A DNA stretch of 64,000 nucleotides from Physella acuta (Eukaryota > Mollusca > Gastropoda > Physidae), in NCBI RefSeq assembly GCF_028476545.1, contig NW_026731872.1:1272001-1336000 (forward strand), given 5' to 3'. Both the position numbers and the translations under genes were made by a program. Of the stretch, positions 1 to 13,340 are shown one piece after another. Below the pieces are notes generated by a model. The model was given only the letters and a program-made list of their open reading frames with translations, was not told where the DNA came from and ran no database searches. Position 1 is the stretch's first letter, and each line of letters starts with the position of its first letter.

Positions 1-106
1 AACACACTAATGCATATACACACATGACATGATGTTGGAAAAAATTTATTTGATGTTTTTCAAACCGAACAGGCCAGCAACTAGCATCCTATGTTCGTAT
101 TTTGTG

Positions 107-110
<4 letters not shown>

Positions 111-189
<79 letters not shown>
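111..189. repeat. (TA)n microsatellite
   Basis: An uninterrupted TA dinucleotide run of about 79 bases, followed at once by a poly-G tract. Similar TA runs at 21800-21924 and 26576-26609 also sit beside G-rich or foldback sequence, so these runs are probably part of a mobile element. Confidence 0.95.
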
Positions 190-191
<2 letters not shown>

Positions 192-252
192 GGGGGGGGG
201 CCTAAAAAATTTTTTTGCGGGGTGGCCCTTTTTTTCTAGTTCCGCCACTGGC
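190..252. repeat. Fragment of foldback/TIR repeat (CCACTGG end)
   Basis: Poly-G followed by a GGTGGCCC and TTCTAGTTCCGCCACTGG segment. This matches the right arm of the palindromic element at 26468-26660, so it is read as one arm of the same family beside its (TA)n core. Positions 253-500 show no gene and no repeat I recognise. Confidence 0.6.
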
Positions 253-500
253 ACAGATAGACGGTTTGCACCGAGAATTTTAGACCGAGCAAACCGTCTA
301 TCTTTTTAAACCTGCTATAATTTTGTAAATATTAACAAAACTCATTTTAAAACGCTACAGTATAGTCGGCAGAGAGTTTCTTCGGAGATATCATTTTAAA
401 AAATGTGTATTAGAGCGACCGAGAAGGAAATAATCAGTTTTTTGTCTCTCCTGTAAAATTTACATTTTCGGAGTTAGACGGTTTGCGACCGAGACCATCG

Positions 501-1437
501 ATATGCTGTATGCTGTCACGTAGGTCCCTACATATGCTGTATGCTGTCACGTAGGTCCCAACATATGTTTTATGCTGTCACGTAGGCCCCGACATACGCT
601 GTATGCTGTCACGTAGGTCCTTAAATATGCTGTGTGCTGTCACGTAGGTCCCTACATATGCTGTCATGTAGGTCCTTACATATGCTGTATGCTGTCACGT
701 AGGTCCCTACATATGCTGTATGCTGTCACGTAGGTCCCTACATATGCTGTATGCTGTCACGTAGGTCCCTACATATGCTGTATGCTGTCACGTAGGTCCC
801 GACATATGCTGTGTGCGGTCACGTAGGTCCTTAAATATGCTGTATGCTGTCACGTAGGTTCTGACATACGCTGTATGCTGTCACATAGGTCCCTACATAT
901 GCTGTGTGCGGTCACATAGGTCCCGACATATGCTGTATGCTGTTACGTAGGTCCCTACATATGTTGTATGCTGTCACGTAGGTCCCAACATATGCTGTAT
1001 GCTGTCACGTGGTCCCTACATATGCTGTCACGTAGGTCCCGACATGTTTTATGCTGTCACGTAGGTCCCGACATACGCTGTATGCTGTCACGTAGGTCCC
1101 TACATATGCTGTGTGCTGTCACGTAGGTCCTTAAATATGCTGTGTGCTGTCAATTAGGTCCCTACATATGCTGTATGCTGTCACGTAGGTCCCGACCTAT
1201 GTTGTGTGCGGTCACGTAGGTCCTTAAAATGCTGTATGCTGTCACGTAGGTTCCGACATACGCTGTATGCTGTCACGTAGGTCCCTACATATGCTGTGTG
1301 CGGTCATGTAGGTCCTTAAATATGCTGTATGCTGTCACGTAGGTTCCGACATACGCTGTATGCTGTCACGTAGGTCCCTACATATGCTGTGTGCTGTCAC
1401 GTAGGTCCTTACATATGCTGTGTGCTGTATGCTATCA
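501..1437. repeat. 31-bp minisatellite, about 30 copies
   Basis: Tandem units of about 31 bp with core GCTGTCACGTAGGTCC alternate with ATATGCTGTATGCTG. Units are moderately diverged (GTAGGTCCC, GTAGGTCCT, GTAGGTTCC variants), and some lack the second ATGCTG. The array ends about 75 bp before the first recognisable exon of the LRR gene, so it probably lies in the preceding intron. Confidence 0.95.
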
Positions 1438-1510
1438 TATATCAGGCAGACATCTCATCTTGTTCAAGAAAAAAATTAATTTAAAAAAATGGTAAAACTT
1501 GATTCTTCAG

Positions 1511-2204
1511 GCAATAAGATAGGCGCTGAGGGCATTGAACATTTGCTGCGGGCTGTCCAATACCAGACAACACTGACATCACTAGAACACAAGCCTGGCG
1601 CCATGGGTCTGATGCGGCTAGCACTCAACGTAAGTGGCTAGTACATTCCCACTTGCTCGCTTCATTCCCTGCTACACTAAGTTTTTATTAACCAAAATAT
1701 CAACTGACTTTAATCTTCTTATAGTTTCTGAATAATAAACACATAAAATTCTTAGTAAGTTTTAAATTGGACTAAAAAGCTTAAAGAAATAAGTTATTTT
1801 TACCTAAAATCTTTTTTTTAAAGTTACAATTAATTTTTTTCTCTTCACAGAAACAAAGAAATTTTTATTTTTAAATCTGGCCAGTTTTCTTGTTTCTGTT
1901 GGTGTAAAAATCGGTTTCCTAATAAATTGTAAAACTATTCAATGACATTGTTGGCTTATCAATACTTGGCCAGCTTGGGCAGTTGATTTTTTCAAACTTT
2001 TTTTAAAATGCTACATATTGATCATATAGATATTTGCTAGACAGAAATTGTTACCTGTTGCTAGATATTTGCTAGACAGAAATTGTTACCTGTTGCTATC
2101 AACAGAAAAATCCTGTGCCAGCTGACAATGAAAGTTTGAAGAAAATTTTGGACCTGATGCAGCCTAAAGACCCTTTTTATATCAGCTCTGTGGTGGCCCC
2201 TTAA
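1511..2204 (+). CDS. Leucine-rich-repeat protein, C-terminal two coding exons
   Basis: The 3' end of a plus-strand gene whose upstream part lies outside the window or left of the 31-bp array. Exon 1511-1629 follows the acceptor GATTCTTCAG and ends at the donor AAC|GTAAGT. It encodes NKIGAEGIEHLLRAV..., the NxIGxxGxxxL signature of ribonuclease-inhibitor-type LRRs. Exon 2106-2204 follows ATCAACAG and encodes a leucine-rich tail that ends in PFYISSVVAP and a TAA. Phases agree (phase 0 at the internal junction). The sequence just before the first acceptor also reads LDSSG in frame, so the exon might start slightly earlier. The family member is not recognised; NLR-like, LRRC34-like and LRRC74-like proteins all have such repeats. 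A donor-like CAG|GTGGGT follows the stop after three bases, at 2207/2208. Confidence 0.7.
2028..2097. repeat. 35-bp tandem duplication at a splice acceptor
   Basis: Two perfect copies of a 35-bp segment (GATATTTGCTAGACAGAAAT... ending TGTTGCTA) end eight bases before the exon at 2106. This looks like a newly born minisatellite against the 3' splice site. Confidence 0.9.
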
Positions 2205-2207
2205 CAG

Positions 2208-5200
2208 GTGGGTACTGTGGTCACTTGGCCAGTAGATAGAGGTGACTTGATGGACCATTATACTAGTAGGACCAGTGGTCACTTGGCCAGTAGATAGAGG
2301 TGATTTGATGGACCATTATACTAGTAGGACCAGTGGTCACTTGGCCAGTAGATAGAGGTGATTTGATGGACCATTATACTAGTAGGACCAGTGGTCACTT
2401 GGCCAGTAGATAGAGGTGATTTGATGGACCATTATACTAGTAGGACCAGTGGTCACTTGGCCAGTAGATAGAGGTGATTTGATGGACCATTATACTAGTA
2501 GGACCAGTGGTCACTTGGCCAGTAGATAGAGGTGATTTGATGGACCATTATACTAGTAGGACCAGTGGTCACTTGGCCAGTAGATAGAGGTGATTTGATG
2601 GACCATTATACTAGTAGGACCAGTGGTCACTTGGCCAGTAGATAGAGGTGACTTGATGGACCATTATACTAGTAGGACCAGTGGTCACTTGGCCAGTAGA
2701 TAGAGGTGATTTGATGGACCATTATACTAGTAGGACCAGTGGTCACTTGGCCAGTAGATAGAGGTGATTTGATGGACCATTATACTAGTAGGACCAGTGG
2801 TCACTTGGCCAGTAGATAGAGGTGATTTGATGGACCATTATACTAGTAGGACCAGTGGTCACTTGGCCAGTAGATAGAGGTGATTTGATGGACCATTATA
2901 CTAGTAGGACCAGTGGTCACTTGGCCAGTAGATAGAGGTGATTTGATGGACCATTATACTAGTAGGACCAGTGGTCACTTGGCCAGTAGATAGAGGTGAC
3001 TTGATGGACCATTATACTAGTAGGACCAGTGGTCACTTGGCCAGTAGATAGAGGTGATTTGATGGACCATTATACTAGTAGGACCAGTGGTCACTTGGCC
3101 AGTAGATAGAGGTGATTTGATGGACCATTATACTAGTAGGACCAGTGGTCACTTGGCCAGTAGATAGAGGTGATTTGATGGACCATTATACTAGTAGGAC
3201 CAGTGGTCACTTGGCCAGTAGATAGAGGTGATTTGATGGACCATTATACTAGTAGGACCAGTGGTCACTTGGCCAGTAGATAGAGGTGATTTGATGGACC
3301 ATTATACTAGTAGGACCAGTGGTCACTTGGCCAGTAGATAGAGGTGATTTGATGGACCATTATACTAGTAGGACCAGTGGTCACTTGGCCAGTAGATAGA
3401 GGTGATTTGATGGACCATTATACTAGTAGGACCAGTGGTCACTTGGCCAGTAGATAGAGGTGATTTGATGGACCATTATACTAGTAGGACCAGTGGTCAC
3501 TTGGCCAGTAGATAGAGGTGATTTGATGGACCATTATACTAGTAGGACCAGTGGTCACTTGGCCAGTAGATAGAGGTGACTTGATGGACCATTATACTAG
3601 TAGGACCAGTGGTCACTTGGCCAGTAGATAGAGGTGATTTGATGGACCATTATACTAGTAGGACCAGTGGTCACTTGGCCAGTAGATAGAGGTGACTTGA
3701 TGGACCATTATACTAGTAGGACCAGTGGTCACTTGGCCAGTAGATAGAGGTGACTTGATGGACCATTATACTAGTAGGACCAGTGGTCACTTGGCCAGTA
3801 GATAGAGGTGATTTGATGGACCATTATACTAGTAGGACCAGTGGTCACTTGGCCAGTAGATAGAGGTGATTTGATGGACCATTATACTAGTAGGACCAGT
3901 GGTCACTTGGCCAGTAGATAGAGGTGATTTGATGGACCATTATACTAGTAGGACCAGTGGTCACTTGGCCAGTAGATAGAGGTGACTTGATGGACCATTA
4001 TACTAGTAGGACCAGTGGTCACTTGGCCAGTAGATAGAGGTGACTTGATGGACCATTATACTAGTAGGACCAGTGGTCACTTGGCCAGTAGATAGAGGTG
4101 ATTTGATGGACCATTATACTAGTAGGACCAGTGGTCACTTGGCCAGTAGATAGAGGTGATTTGATGGACCATTATACTAGTAGGACCAGTGGTCACTTGG
4201 CCAGTAGATAGAGGTGATTTGATGGACCATTATACTAGTAGGACCAGTGGTCACTTGGCCAGTAGATAGAGGTGACTTGATGGACCATTATACTAGTAGG
4301 ACCAGTGGTCACTTGGCCAGTAGATAGAGGTGATTTGATGGACCATTATACTAGTAGGACCAGTGGTCACTTGGCCAGTAGATAGAGGTGACTTGATGGA
4401 CCATTATACTAGTAGGACCAGTGGTCACTTGGCCAGTAGATAGAGGTGACTTGATGGACCATTATACTAGTAGGACCAGTGGTCACTTGGCCAGTAGATA
4501 GAGGTGACTTGATGGACCATTATACTAGTAGGACCAGTGGTCACTTGGCCAGTAGATAGAGGTGACTTGATGGACCATTATACTAGTAGGACCAGTGGTC
4601 ACTTGGCCAGTAGATAGAGGTGATTTGATGGACCATTATACTAGTAGGACCAGTGGTCACTTGGCCAGTAGATAGAGGTGACTTGATGGACCATTATTCT
4701 AGTAGGACCAGTGGTCACTTGGCCAGTAGATAGAGGTGACTTGATGGACCATTATACTAGTAGGACCAGTGGTCACTTGGCCAGTAGATAGAGGTGACTT
4801 GATGGACCATTATACTAGTAGGACCAGTGGTCACTTGGCCAGTAGATAGAGGTGACTTGATGGACCATTATACTAGTAGGACCAGTGGTCACTTGGCCAG
4901 TAGATAGAGGTGATTTGATGGACCATTATACTAGTAGGACCAGTGGTCACTAGGCCAGTAGATAGAGGTGACTTGATGGACCATTATACTAGTAGGACCA
5001 GTGGTCACTAGGCCAGTAGATAGAGGTGACTTGATGGACCATTATACTAGTAGGACCAGTGGTCACTTGGCCAGTAGATAGAGGTGATTTGATGGACCAT
5101 TATACTAGTAGGACCAGTGGTCACTTGGCCAGTAGATAGAGGTGACTTGATGGACCATTATACTAGTAGGACCAGTGGTCACTTGGCCAGTAGATAGAGG

Positions 5201-6492
5201 TGACTTGATGGACCATTATACTAGTAGGACCAGTGGTCACTTGGCCAGTAGATAGAGGTGACTTGATGGGCCAGTAGATAGAGGTGACTTGATGGACCAT
5301 TATACTAGTAGGACCAGTGGTCACTTGGCCAGTAGATAGAGGTGACTTGATGGACCATTATACTAGTAGGACCAGTGGTCACTTGGCCAGTAGATAGAGG
5401 TGACTTGATGGACCATTATACTAGTAGGACCAGTGGTCACTTGGCCAGTAGATAGAGGTGATTTGATGGACCATTATACTAGTAGGACCAGTGGTCACTT
5501 GGCCAGTAGATAGAGGTGACTTGATGGACCATTATACTAGTAGGACCAGTGGTCACTTGGCCAGTAGATAGAGGTGACTTGATGGACCATTATACTAGTA
5601 GGACCAGTGGTCACTTGGCCAGTAGATAGAGGTGACTTGATGGACCATTATACTAGTAGGACCAGTGGTCACTTGGCCAGTAGATAGAGGTGATTTGATG
5701 GACCATTATACTAGTAGGACCAGTGGTCACTTGGCCAGTAGATAGAGGTGACTTGATGGACCATTATACTAGTAGGACCAGTGGTCACTTGGCCAGTAGA
5801 TAGAGGTGACTTGATGGACCATTATACTAGTAGGACCAGTGGTCACTTGGCCAGTAGATAGAGGTGATTTGATGGACCATTATACTAGTAGGACCAGTGG
5901 TCACTTGGCCAGTAGATAGAGGTGATTTGATGGACCATTATACTAGTAGGACCAGTGGTCACTTGGCCAGTAGATAGAGGTGATTTGATGGACCATTATA
6001 CTAGTAGGACCAGTGGTCACTTGGCCAGTAGATAGAGGTGACTTGATGGACCATTATACTAGTAGAACCAGTGGTCACTAGGCCAGTAGATAGAGGTGAT
6101 TTGATGGACCATTATACTAGTAGAACCAGTGGTCACTTGGCCAGTTGATAGAGGTGACTTGATGGACCATTATACCAGTAGATAGAGGTGATTTGATGGA
6201 CCATTATACTAGTAGAACCAGTGGTCACTTGGCCAGTAGATAGAGGTGACTTGATGGACCATTATACCAGTAGATAGAGGTGATTTGATGGACCATTATA
6301 CTAGTAGGACCAGTGGTCACTTGGCCAGTAGATAGAGGTGATTTGATGGACCATTATACTAGTAGGACCAGTGGTCACTTGGCCAGTAGATAGAGGTGAC
6401 TTGATGGACCATTATACTAGTAGGACCAGTGGTCACTAGGCCAGTAGATAGAGGTGATTTGATGGACCATTATACTAGTAGGACCAGTGGTT
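2208..6492. repeat. 58-bp minisatellite, about 74 copies
   Basis: Very homogeneous 58-bp units contain the inverted repeat GACCAGTGGTC, the palindrome ACTAGT and GTGATTTGATGGACC. Most units differ only by T or C in GTGAtTTG/GTGAcTTG. T-type units dominate the left third and C-type units become common to the right. Shortened units occur near 5270 and 6170-6280. The first, diverged unit begins exactly at the GTGGGT donor after the LRR stop codon, so the array probably fills a 3'-UTR intron. Confidence 0.97.
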
Positions 6493-6541
6493 TACTCAAT
6501 CTGCAATTGGAACTAAAATACTTGAAATCTTCCATCCACAG

Positions 6542-6730
6542 ATCAATGTCTTGAGTGGTGTGCCCAGTCAGCTATGTCCACAAATATCAAGTGATATTTT
6601 CTAACTTCTGCTTTACTCCATTTTGTACATTTATATTTATATTTTTTAAATATACACATCCAAACAAAGCAGTAGCGTTTTTCTCAATCACTTTGTTAAA
6701 ATGTACCAAATAAACCAATAATTACCTTCT
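6542..6730 (+). other. Possible 3'-UTR terminal exon of the LRR gene
   Basis: An acceptor-like CTTCCATCCACAG ends at 6541, just after the 58-bp array. Plus-strand AATAAA signals follow near 6706, 6767 and 6808. With the donor at 2207/2208, this would give a 3'-UTR intron holding the whole array. The stop codon would lie three bases before the junction, too close to trigger nonsense-mediated decay by the usual rule. This model is inferred. Confidence 0.4.
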
Positions 6731-6904
6731 GAATTGATGCTGTGGCAAGTTTTTGGTTTGAGCAAATAAACTCCGCTGATTAAGTATTGAAACAGAATTT
6801 TATTAGATAAATAAAACCAATGAGCAGAAATGTGACAAAGATGCATATTTGAATCATTAAAAACTTGCAACAATTTTATGTGCTCAACAACAGCAGTCAA
6901 CTAG

Positions 6905-9900
6905 CTGTCATCCATTAGGGGAGGGCAGTCAACATGACATCTGTCATCCATTAGGGGAGGGCAGTCAACATCTGTCATCCATTAGGGGAGGGCAGTCAAC
7001 ATCTGTCATCCATTAGGGGAGGGCAGTCAACATCTGTCATCCATTAGGGGAGGGTAGTCAACATGACATCTGTCATCCATTAGGGGAGGGCAGTCAACTG
7101 ACATCTGTCATCCATTAGGGGAGGGCAGTCAACATCTGTCATCCATTAGGGGAGGGCAGTCAACATGACATCTGTCATCCATTAGGGGAGGGCAGTCAAC
7201 ATCTGTCATCCATAAGGGGAGGGCAGTCAACTGACATCTGTCATCCATTAGGGGAGGGCAGTCAACATGACTTCTGTCATCCATTAGGGGAGGGCAGTCA
7301 ACATCTGTCATCCATTAGGGGAGGGCAGTCAACATGACTTCTGTCATCCATTAGGGGAGGGCAGTCAACATGACATCTGTCATCCATTAGGGGAGGGCAG
7401 TCAACATGACATCTGTCATCCATTAGGGGAGGGTAGTCAACATGACATCTGTCATCCATTAGGGGAGGGCAGTCAACTGACATCTGTCATCCATTAGGGG
7501 AGGGCAGTCAACATCTGTCATCCATTAGGGGAGGGCAGTCAACATCTGTCATCCATTAGGGGAGGGTAGTCAACATCTGTCATCCATTAGGGGAGGGCAG
7601 TCAACATCTGTCATCCATTAGGGGAGGGCAGTCAACATGACATCTGTCATCCATTAGGGGAGGGCAGTCAACATCTGTCATCCATTAGGGGAGGGCAGTC
7701 AACATGACATCTGTCATCCATTAGGGGAGGGCAGTCAACATCTGTCATCCATTAGGGGAGGGCAGTCAACATGACATCTGTCATCCATTAGGGGAGGGCA
7801 GTCAACATCTGTCATCCATTAGGGGAGGGCAGTCAACATGACATCTGTCATCCATTAGGGGAGGGCAGTCAACATCTGTCATCCATTAGGGGAGGGCAGT
7901 CAACATCTGTCATCCATTAGGGGAGGGCAGTCAATATGACATCTGTCATCCATTAGAGGAGGGCAGTCAACATCTATCATCCATTAGGGGAGGGCAGTCA
8001 ACTGACATCTGTCATCCATTAGGGGAGGGCAGTCAACATCTGTCATCCATTAGGGGAGGGCAGTCAACATGACATCTATCATCCATTAGGGGAGGGCAGT
8101 CAACATCTGTCATCCATTAGGGGAGGGCAGTCAACATCTGTCATCCATTAGGGGAGGGCAGTCAACATGACATCTGTCATCCATTAGGGGAGGGCAGTCA
8201 ACATGACATCTGTCATCCATTAGGGGAGGGCAGTCAACATGACATCTGTCATCCATTAGGGGAGGGCAGTCAACATCTGTCATCCATTAGGGGAGGGCAG
8301 TCAACATCTGTCATCCATTAGGGGAGGGCAGTCAACATCTGTCATCCATTAGGGGAGGGCAGTCAACATCTGTCATCCATTAGGGGAGGGCAGTCAACAT
8401 CTGTCATCCATTAGGGGAGGGCAGTCAACATCTGTCATCCATTAGGGGAGGGCAGTCAACATGACATCTGTCATCCATTAGGGGAGGGCAGTCAACATGA
8501 CATCTATCATCCATTAGGGGAGGGCAGTCAACTGACATCTGTCATCCATTAGGGGAGGGCAGTCAACATCTGTCATCCATTAGGGGAGGGCAGTCAACAT
8601 CTGTCATCCATTAGGGGAGGGCAGTCAACATGACATCTGTCATCCATTAGGGGAGGGCAGTCAACATCTGTCATCCATTACGGGAGGGCATTCAACATCT
8701 GTCATCCATTAGGGGAGGGCAGTCAACATGACATCTGTCATCCATTAGGGGAGGGCAGTCAACATGACATGTGTCATCTATTAGGGGACTGTAGTCAACA
8801 TGACATCTGTCATCCATTAGGGGAGGGCAGTCAACATCTGTCATCCATTAGGGGAGGGCAGTCAACATCTGTCATCCATTACGGGAGGGCATTCAACATC
8901 TGTCATCCATTAGGGGAGGGCAGTCAACATGACATCTGTCATCCATTAGGGGAGGGCAGTCAACATGACATGTGTCATCTATTAGGGGACTGTAGTCAAC
9001 ATGACATCTGTCATCCATAAGGGGAGGGCAGTCAACATCTGTCATCCATTAGGGGAGGGCAGTCAACATGACATCTATCATCCATTAGGGGAGGGCAGTC
9101 AACATGACATCTGTCATCCATTAGGGGAGGGCAGTCAACATCTGTCATCCATTAGGGGAGGGCAGTCAACATCTGTCATCCATTAGGGGAGGGCAGTCAA
9201 CATCTGTCATCCATTAGGGGAGGGCAGTCAACATCTGTCATCCATTAGGGGAGGGCAGTCAACATCTGTCATCCATTAGGGGAGGGCAGTCAACATCTGT
9301 CATCCATTAGGGGAGGGCAGTCAACATCTGTCATCCATTAGGGGAGGGCAGTCAACATCTGTCATCCATTAGGGGAGGGCAGTCAACATGACATCTATCA
9401 TCCATTAGGGGAGGGCAGTCAACATCTATCATCCATTAGGGGAGGGCAGTCAACATGACATCTGTCATCCATTAGGGGAGGGCAGTCAACATCTGTCATC
9501 CATTAGGGGAGGGCAGTCAACATGACATCTATCATCCATTAGGGGAGGGCAGTCAACTGACATCTGTCATCCATTAGGGGAGGGCAGTCAACATCTGTCA
9601 TCCATTAGGGGAGGGCAGTCAACATGACATCTATCATCCATTAGGGGAGGGCAGTCAACATGACTTCTGTCATCCATTAGGGGAGGGCATTCAACATGAC
9701 ATCTGTCATCCATTAGGGGAGGGTAGTCAACATGACATCTGTCATCCATTAGGGGAGGGCAGTCAACATCTGTCATCCATTAGGGGAGGGCAGTCAACAT
9801 GACATCTATCATCCATTAGGGGAGGGCAGTCAACTGACATCTGTCATCCATTAGGGGAGGGCAGTCAACATCTGTCATCCATTAGGGGAGGGCAGTCAAC

Positions 9901-11011
9901 ATGACATCTATCATCCATTAGGGGAGGGCAGTCAACTGACATCTGTCATCCATTAGGGGAGGGCAGTCAACATCTGTCATCCATTAGGGGAGGGCAGTCA
10001 ACATGACATCTATCATCCATTAGGGGAGGGCAGTCAACTGACATCTGTCATCCATTAGAGGAGGGCAGTCAACATCTGTCATCCATTAGGGGAGGGCAGT
10101 CAACATCTGTCATCCATTAGGGGAGGGCAGTCAACATCTGTCATCCATTAGGGGAGGGCAGTCAACATCTGTCATCCATTAGGGGAGGGCAGTCAACATG
10201 ACATCTGTCATCCATTAGGGGAGGGCAGTCAACATCTGTCATCCATTAGGGGAGGGCAGTCAACATGACATCTGTCATCCATTAGGGGAGGGTAGTCAAC
10301 ATGACATCTGTCATCCATTAGGGGAGGGCAGTCAACATCTGTCATCCATTAGGGGAGGGCAGTCAACATGACATCTATCATCCATTAGGGGAGGGCAGTC
10401 AACTGACATCTGTCATCCATTAGGGGAGGGCAGTCAACATCTGTCATCCATTAGGGGAGGGCAGTCAACATGACATCTATCATCCATTAGGGGAGGGCAG
10501 TCAACTGACATCTGTCATCCATTAGGGGAGGGCAGTCAACATCTGTCATCCATTAGGGGAGGGCAGTCAACATGACATCTATCATCCATTAGGGGAGGGC
10601 AGTCAACTGACATCTGTCATCCATTAGGGGAGGGCAGTCAACATCTGTCATCCATTAGGGGAGGGCAGTCAACATCTGTCATCCATTAGGGGAGGGCATT
10701 CAACATGACATCTGTCATCCATTAGGGGAGGGCAGTCAACATCTGTCATCCATTAGGGGAGGGCAGTCAACATCTGTCATCCATTAGGGGAGGGCATTCA
10801 ACATCTGTCATCCATTAGGGGAGGGCAGTCAACATCTGTCATCCATTAGGGGAGGGCATTCAACATGACATCTGTCATCCATTAGGGGAGGGCAGTCAAC
10901 ATGACATCTGTCATCCATTAGGGGAGGGCAGTCAACATCTGTCATCCATTAGGGGAGGGCATTCAACATCTGTCATCCATTAGGGGAGGGCAGTCAACAT
11001 GACATCTGTCA
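6905..11011. repeat. 31/34/36-bp minisatellite, about 120 copies
   Basis: Units share the core CATTAGGGGAGGGCAGTCAA and differ by a short spacer: none (31 bp), CTGA (34 bp) or CATGA (36 bp). Rare variants (GTAGTCAA, GGCATTCAA, CTATCATCC) recur in blocks such as 8690-8780 and 8880-8960, which shows that multi-unit blocks were duplicated. It begins about 170 bp after the putative LRR 3' exon. Confidence 0.97.
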
Positions 11012-12079
11012 GGTACATCTCTAGTGTCACATGACTAGAAAACCTAATCTGGTCATTCCTTTCTTTCTCTAACCCTCACATTATCTGACATATATAAAAT
11101 CCTCACATTACGTAATTTTTTAAAATATGTGTTTCTTACATACTGAAATGATTACACACTTTCTTATATAATCATCCATTACATTTTGTAGTCCAATGCT
11201 ATTGTTATTCCATATCTTACAATACACAATTATTACATTGTCATTTTTTGTCTGATCCTTACACACAATCTTACATTCTGTAATCCTTGGATCCACCTAG
11301 GGGTCTGGAATAAAAACAAGGCCTCTTCAAGCAAACAAATAAATAAGACAGTGCCTGCCTGTCACCTCATTCATTGCCTTCTCTCATCTGAAACAAAATC
11401 AGTTGTTTTATTAGAGCAGCACAACAGTCAACTTGATTTAGCCAATAACCTAGCACACAACTAGTAGTGCCAACTAGAATAAAAACACCCCCCCCCCAAA
11501 AATATTTCCGTGCCCCACTCATATATATATCTATATGTCTATATATAGCCTACAAATATTAGCAGACTGTCTCCCTAGATTATTAAACTATTTAATAATG
11601 TAACCAATAATACAGTCTGTTACATAACCTATTGAAATATATCCATCCTGAGACAACATAGCACACAGAAATCAGCTCAAACTAATTTCTGGCCTTCAAT
11701 TATTGAGTTTTAAATATGTCTTTATCTTCTTTATGCCCGACGAATATTGTGAAAAGTGTAATTTCATATCCGTCAATCAAATGAATATGAACCACGGAAG
11801 TTTGATATGTGTAATGGTTTCCTGTGTTCGTTTCATTTTTATGTTGTTTTTTTTGCATGTATATTATTAATTTTCTCTGAATTCCTTTTTAAAGCTATAT
11901 CATTCGTTAGTATGCTTTATTTAAATAATATTAAGAGAACAAATTGCTTTTTAATTTGCTAAGTAAAAACTATTTCAATGAGCTTTATGAGCACCACCAT
12001 TAGGCTATTTATAGAAGAGCAATAGGACGTGGGAGTGGTTTGGAGGTTGGCCTTTCTTTCACACAACAACTCATGTAGT
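11012..12079. other. AT-rich non-repetitive interval
   Basis: No clear gene. On the minus strand an acceptor with a good pyrimidine tract (GATTTTGTTTCAG) at 11388 would fit a short WDR20 terminal exon coding MREGNE then stop, but two other candidates compete. No array is seen here apart from short C and TA runs near 11490-11530. Confidence 0.4.
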
Positions 12080-13008
12080 TTGTGGTGGTTCTGGTGGTAT
12101 GGTAGTTCTGGTGGTATGGTAGTTCTGGTGGTATGGTAGTTCTGGTGGTATGATGGTTCTGGTGGTATGGTAGTTCTGGTGGTATGGTAGTTCTGGTGGT
12201 ATGGTAGTTCTGGTGGTATGGTAGTTCTGGTGGTATGGTAGTTCTGGTGGTATGGTAGTTCTGGTGGTATGGTAGTTCTGGTGGTATGGTGGTTCTGGTG
12301 GTATGGTAGTTCTGGTGGTATGGTGGTTCTGGTGGTATGGTGGTTCTGGTGGTATGGTGGTTCTGGTGGTATGGTAGTTCTGGTGGTATGGTAGTTCTGG
12401 TGGTATGATGGTTCTGGTGGTATGGTAGTTCTGGTGGTATGGTAGTTCTGGTGGTATGGTAGTTCTGGTGGTAAGGTAGTTCTGGTGGTATGGTGGTTCT
12501 GGTGGTATGTTGGTTCTGGTGGTATGGTAGTTCTGGTGGTATGGTAGTTCTGGTGGTATGGTAGTTCTGGTGGTATGGTAGTTCTGGTGGTATGGTAGTT
12601 CTGGTGGTAAGGTAGTTCTGGTGGTATGGTGGTTCTGGTGGTATGGTGGTTCTGGTGGTATGGTAGTTCTGGTGGTATGGTAGTTCTGGTGGTATGGTAG
12701 TTCTGGTGGTATGGTAGTTCTGGTGGTATGGTAGTTCTGGTGGTAAGGTAGTTCTGGTGGTATGTTGGTTCTGGTGGTATGGTAGTTCTGGTGGTATGGT
12801 AGTTCTGGTGGTATGGTAGTTCTGGTGGTATGGTAGTTCTGGTGGTATGGTAGTTCTGGTGGTATGGTAGTTCTGGTGGTATGGTGGTTCTGGTGGTATG
12901 GTGGTTCTGGTGGTATGGTAGTTCTGGTGGTATGGTGGTTCTGGTGGTATGGTAGTTCTGGTGGTATGGTGGTTCTGGTGGTATGGTGGTTCTGGTGGTA
13001 TGGTAGTT
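12080..13008. repeat. 17-bp minisatellite, about 55 copies
   Basis: Units of GGTATGGTAGTTCTGGT with a small set of single-base variants (GGTGG, GGTAAGG, TATGTTGG). Blocks of variants recur in the same order, a sign of higher-order duplication. The unit has no stop in any minus-strand frame, so three overlapping minus ORFs of over 300 codons (PYHQN/TTRTT/IPPEL patterns) appear. I do not read these as genes. Confidence 0.97.
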
Positions 13009-13199
13009 CCGTCCCTGACAACTAGACAGCAACTCAAGTTGATGTGTCAAATTTAATATATAAAACCTAGCACACAACTAGCCAGCAACTCAAGTTGATG
13101 TACACAACAACTCCAAAAACAAAAAAAATTAAAACAAATAAGTAAAACAAACTCAAATAAAATGACAACACAACAAAAAACACTAATAGCATTGTGTAT

Positions 13200-13295
13200 A
13201 ACAACACCTCCCTTTCTGCATAAACCAGCCCATACTCTCACAGCATGATCAAATCCACTAGAATTCAATGCATGAGTGACCAGTACCACATCTGG
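13200..13295 (-). other. Possible WD40-like exon (alternative WDR20 end or stray exon)
   Basis: On the minus strand, after TTTCTGACAG, an open stretch reads PDVVLVTHALNSSGFDHAVR then VWAGLCRKGG. The SGFDHAVRVW part resembles the end of a WD40 blade. It joins in phase 0 to the WDR20 donor at 14936. The acceptor has a weak pyrimidine tract and the frame continues into low-complexity sequence before a stop at 13053, so this is only a candidate. Confidence 0.25.
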
Positions 13296-13340
13296 CTGTC
13301 AGAAATCTTTGTCCAGCTAACTTAACAGTACTCAAGTTAT

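Noticed and set aside
6905-11011. CRISPR-like array
   Set aside because: The spacers are not unique, the units are head-to-tail copies with two or three spacer lengths, and the host is an animal.
11959-13077. Three overlapping minus ORFs of over 300 codons (TTRTTIPPEL repeats)
   Set aside because: Products of the 17-bp array, open in all three frames for the same reason.
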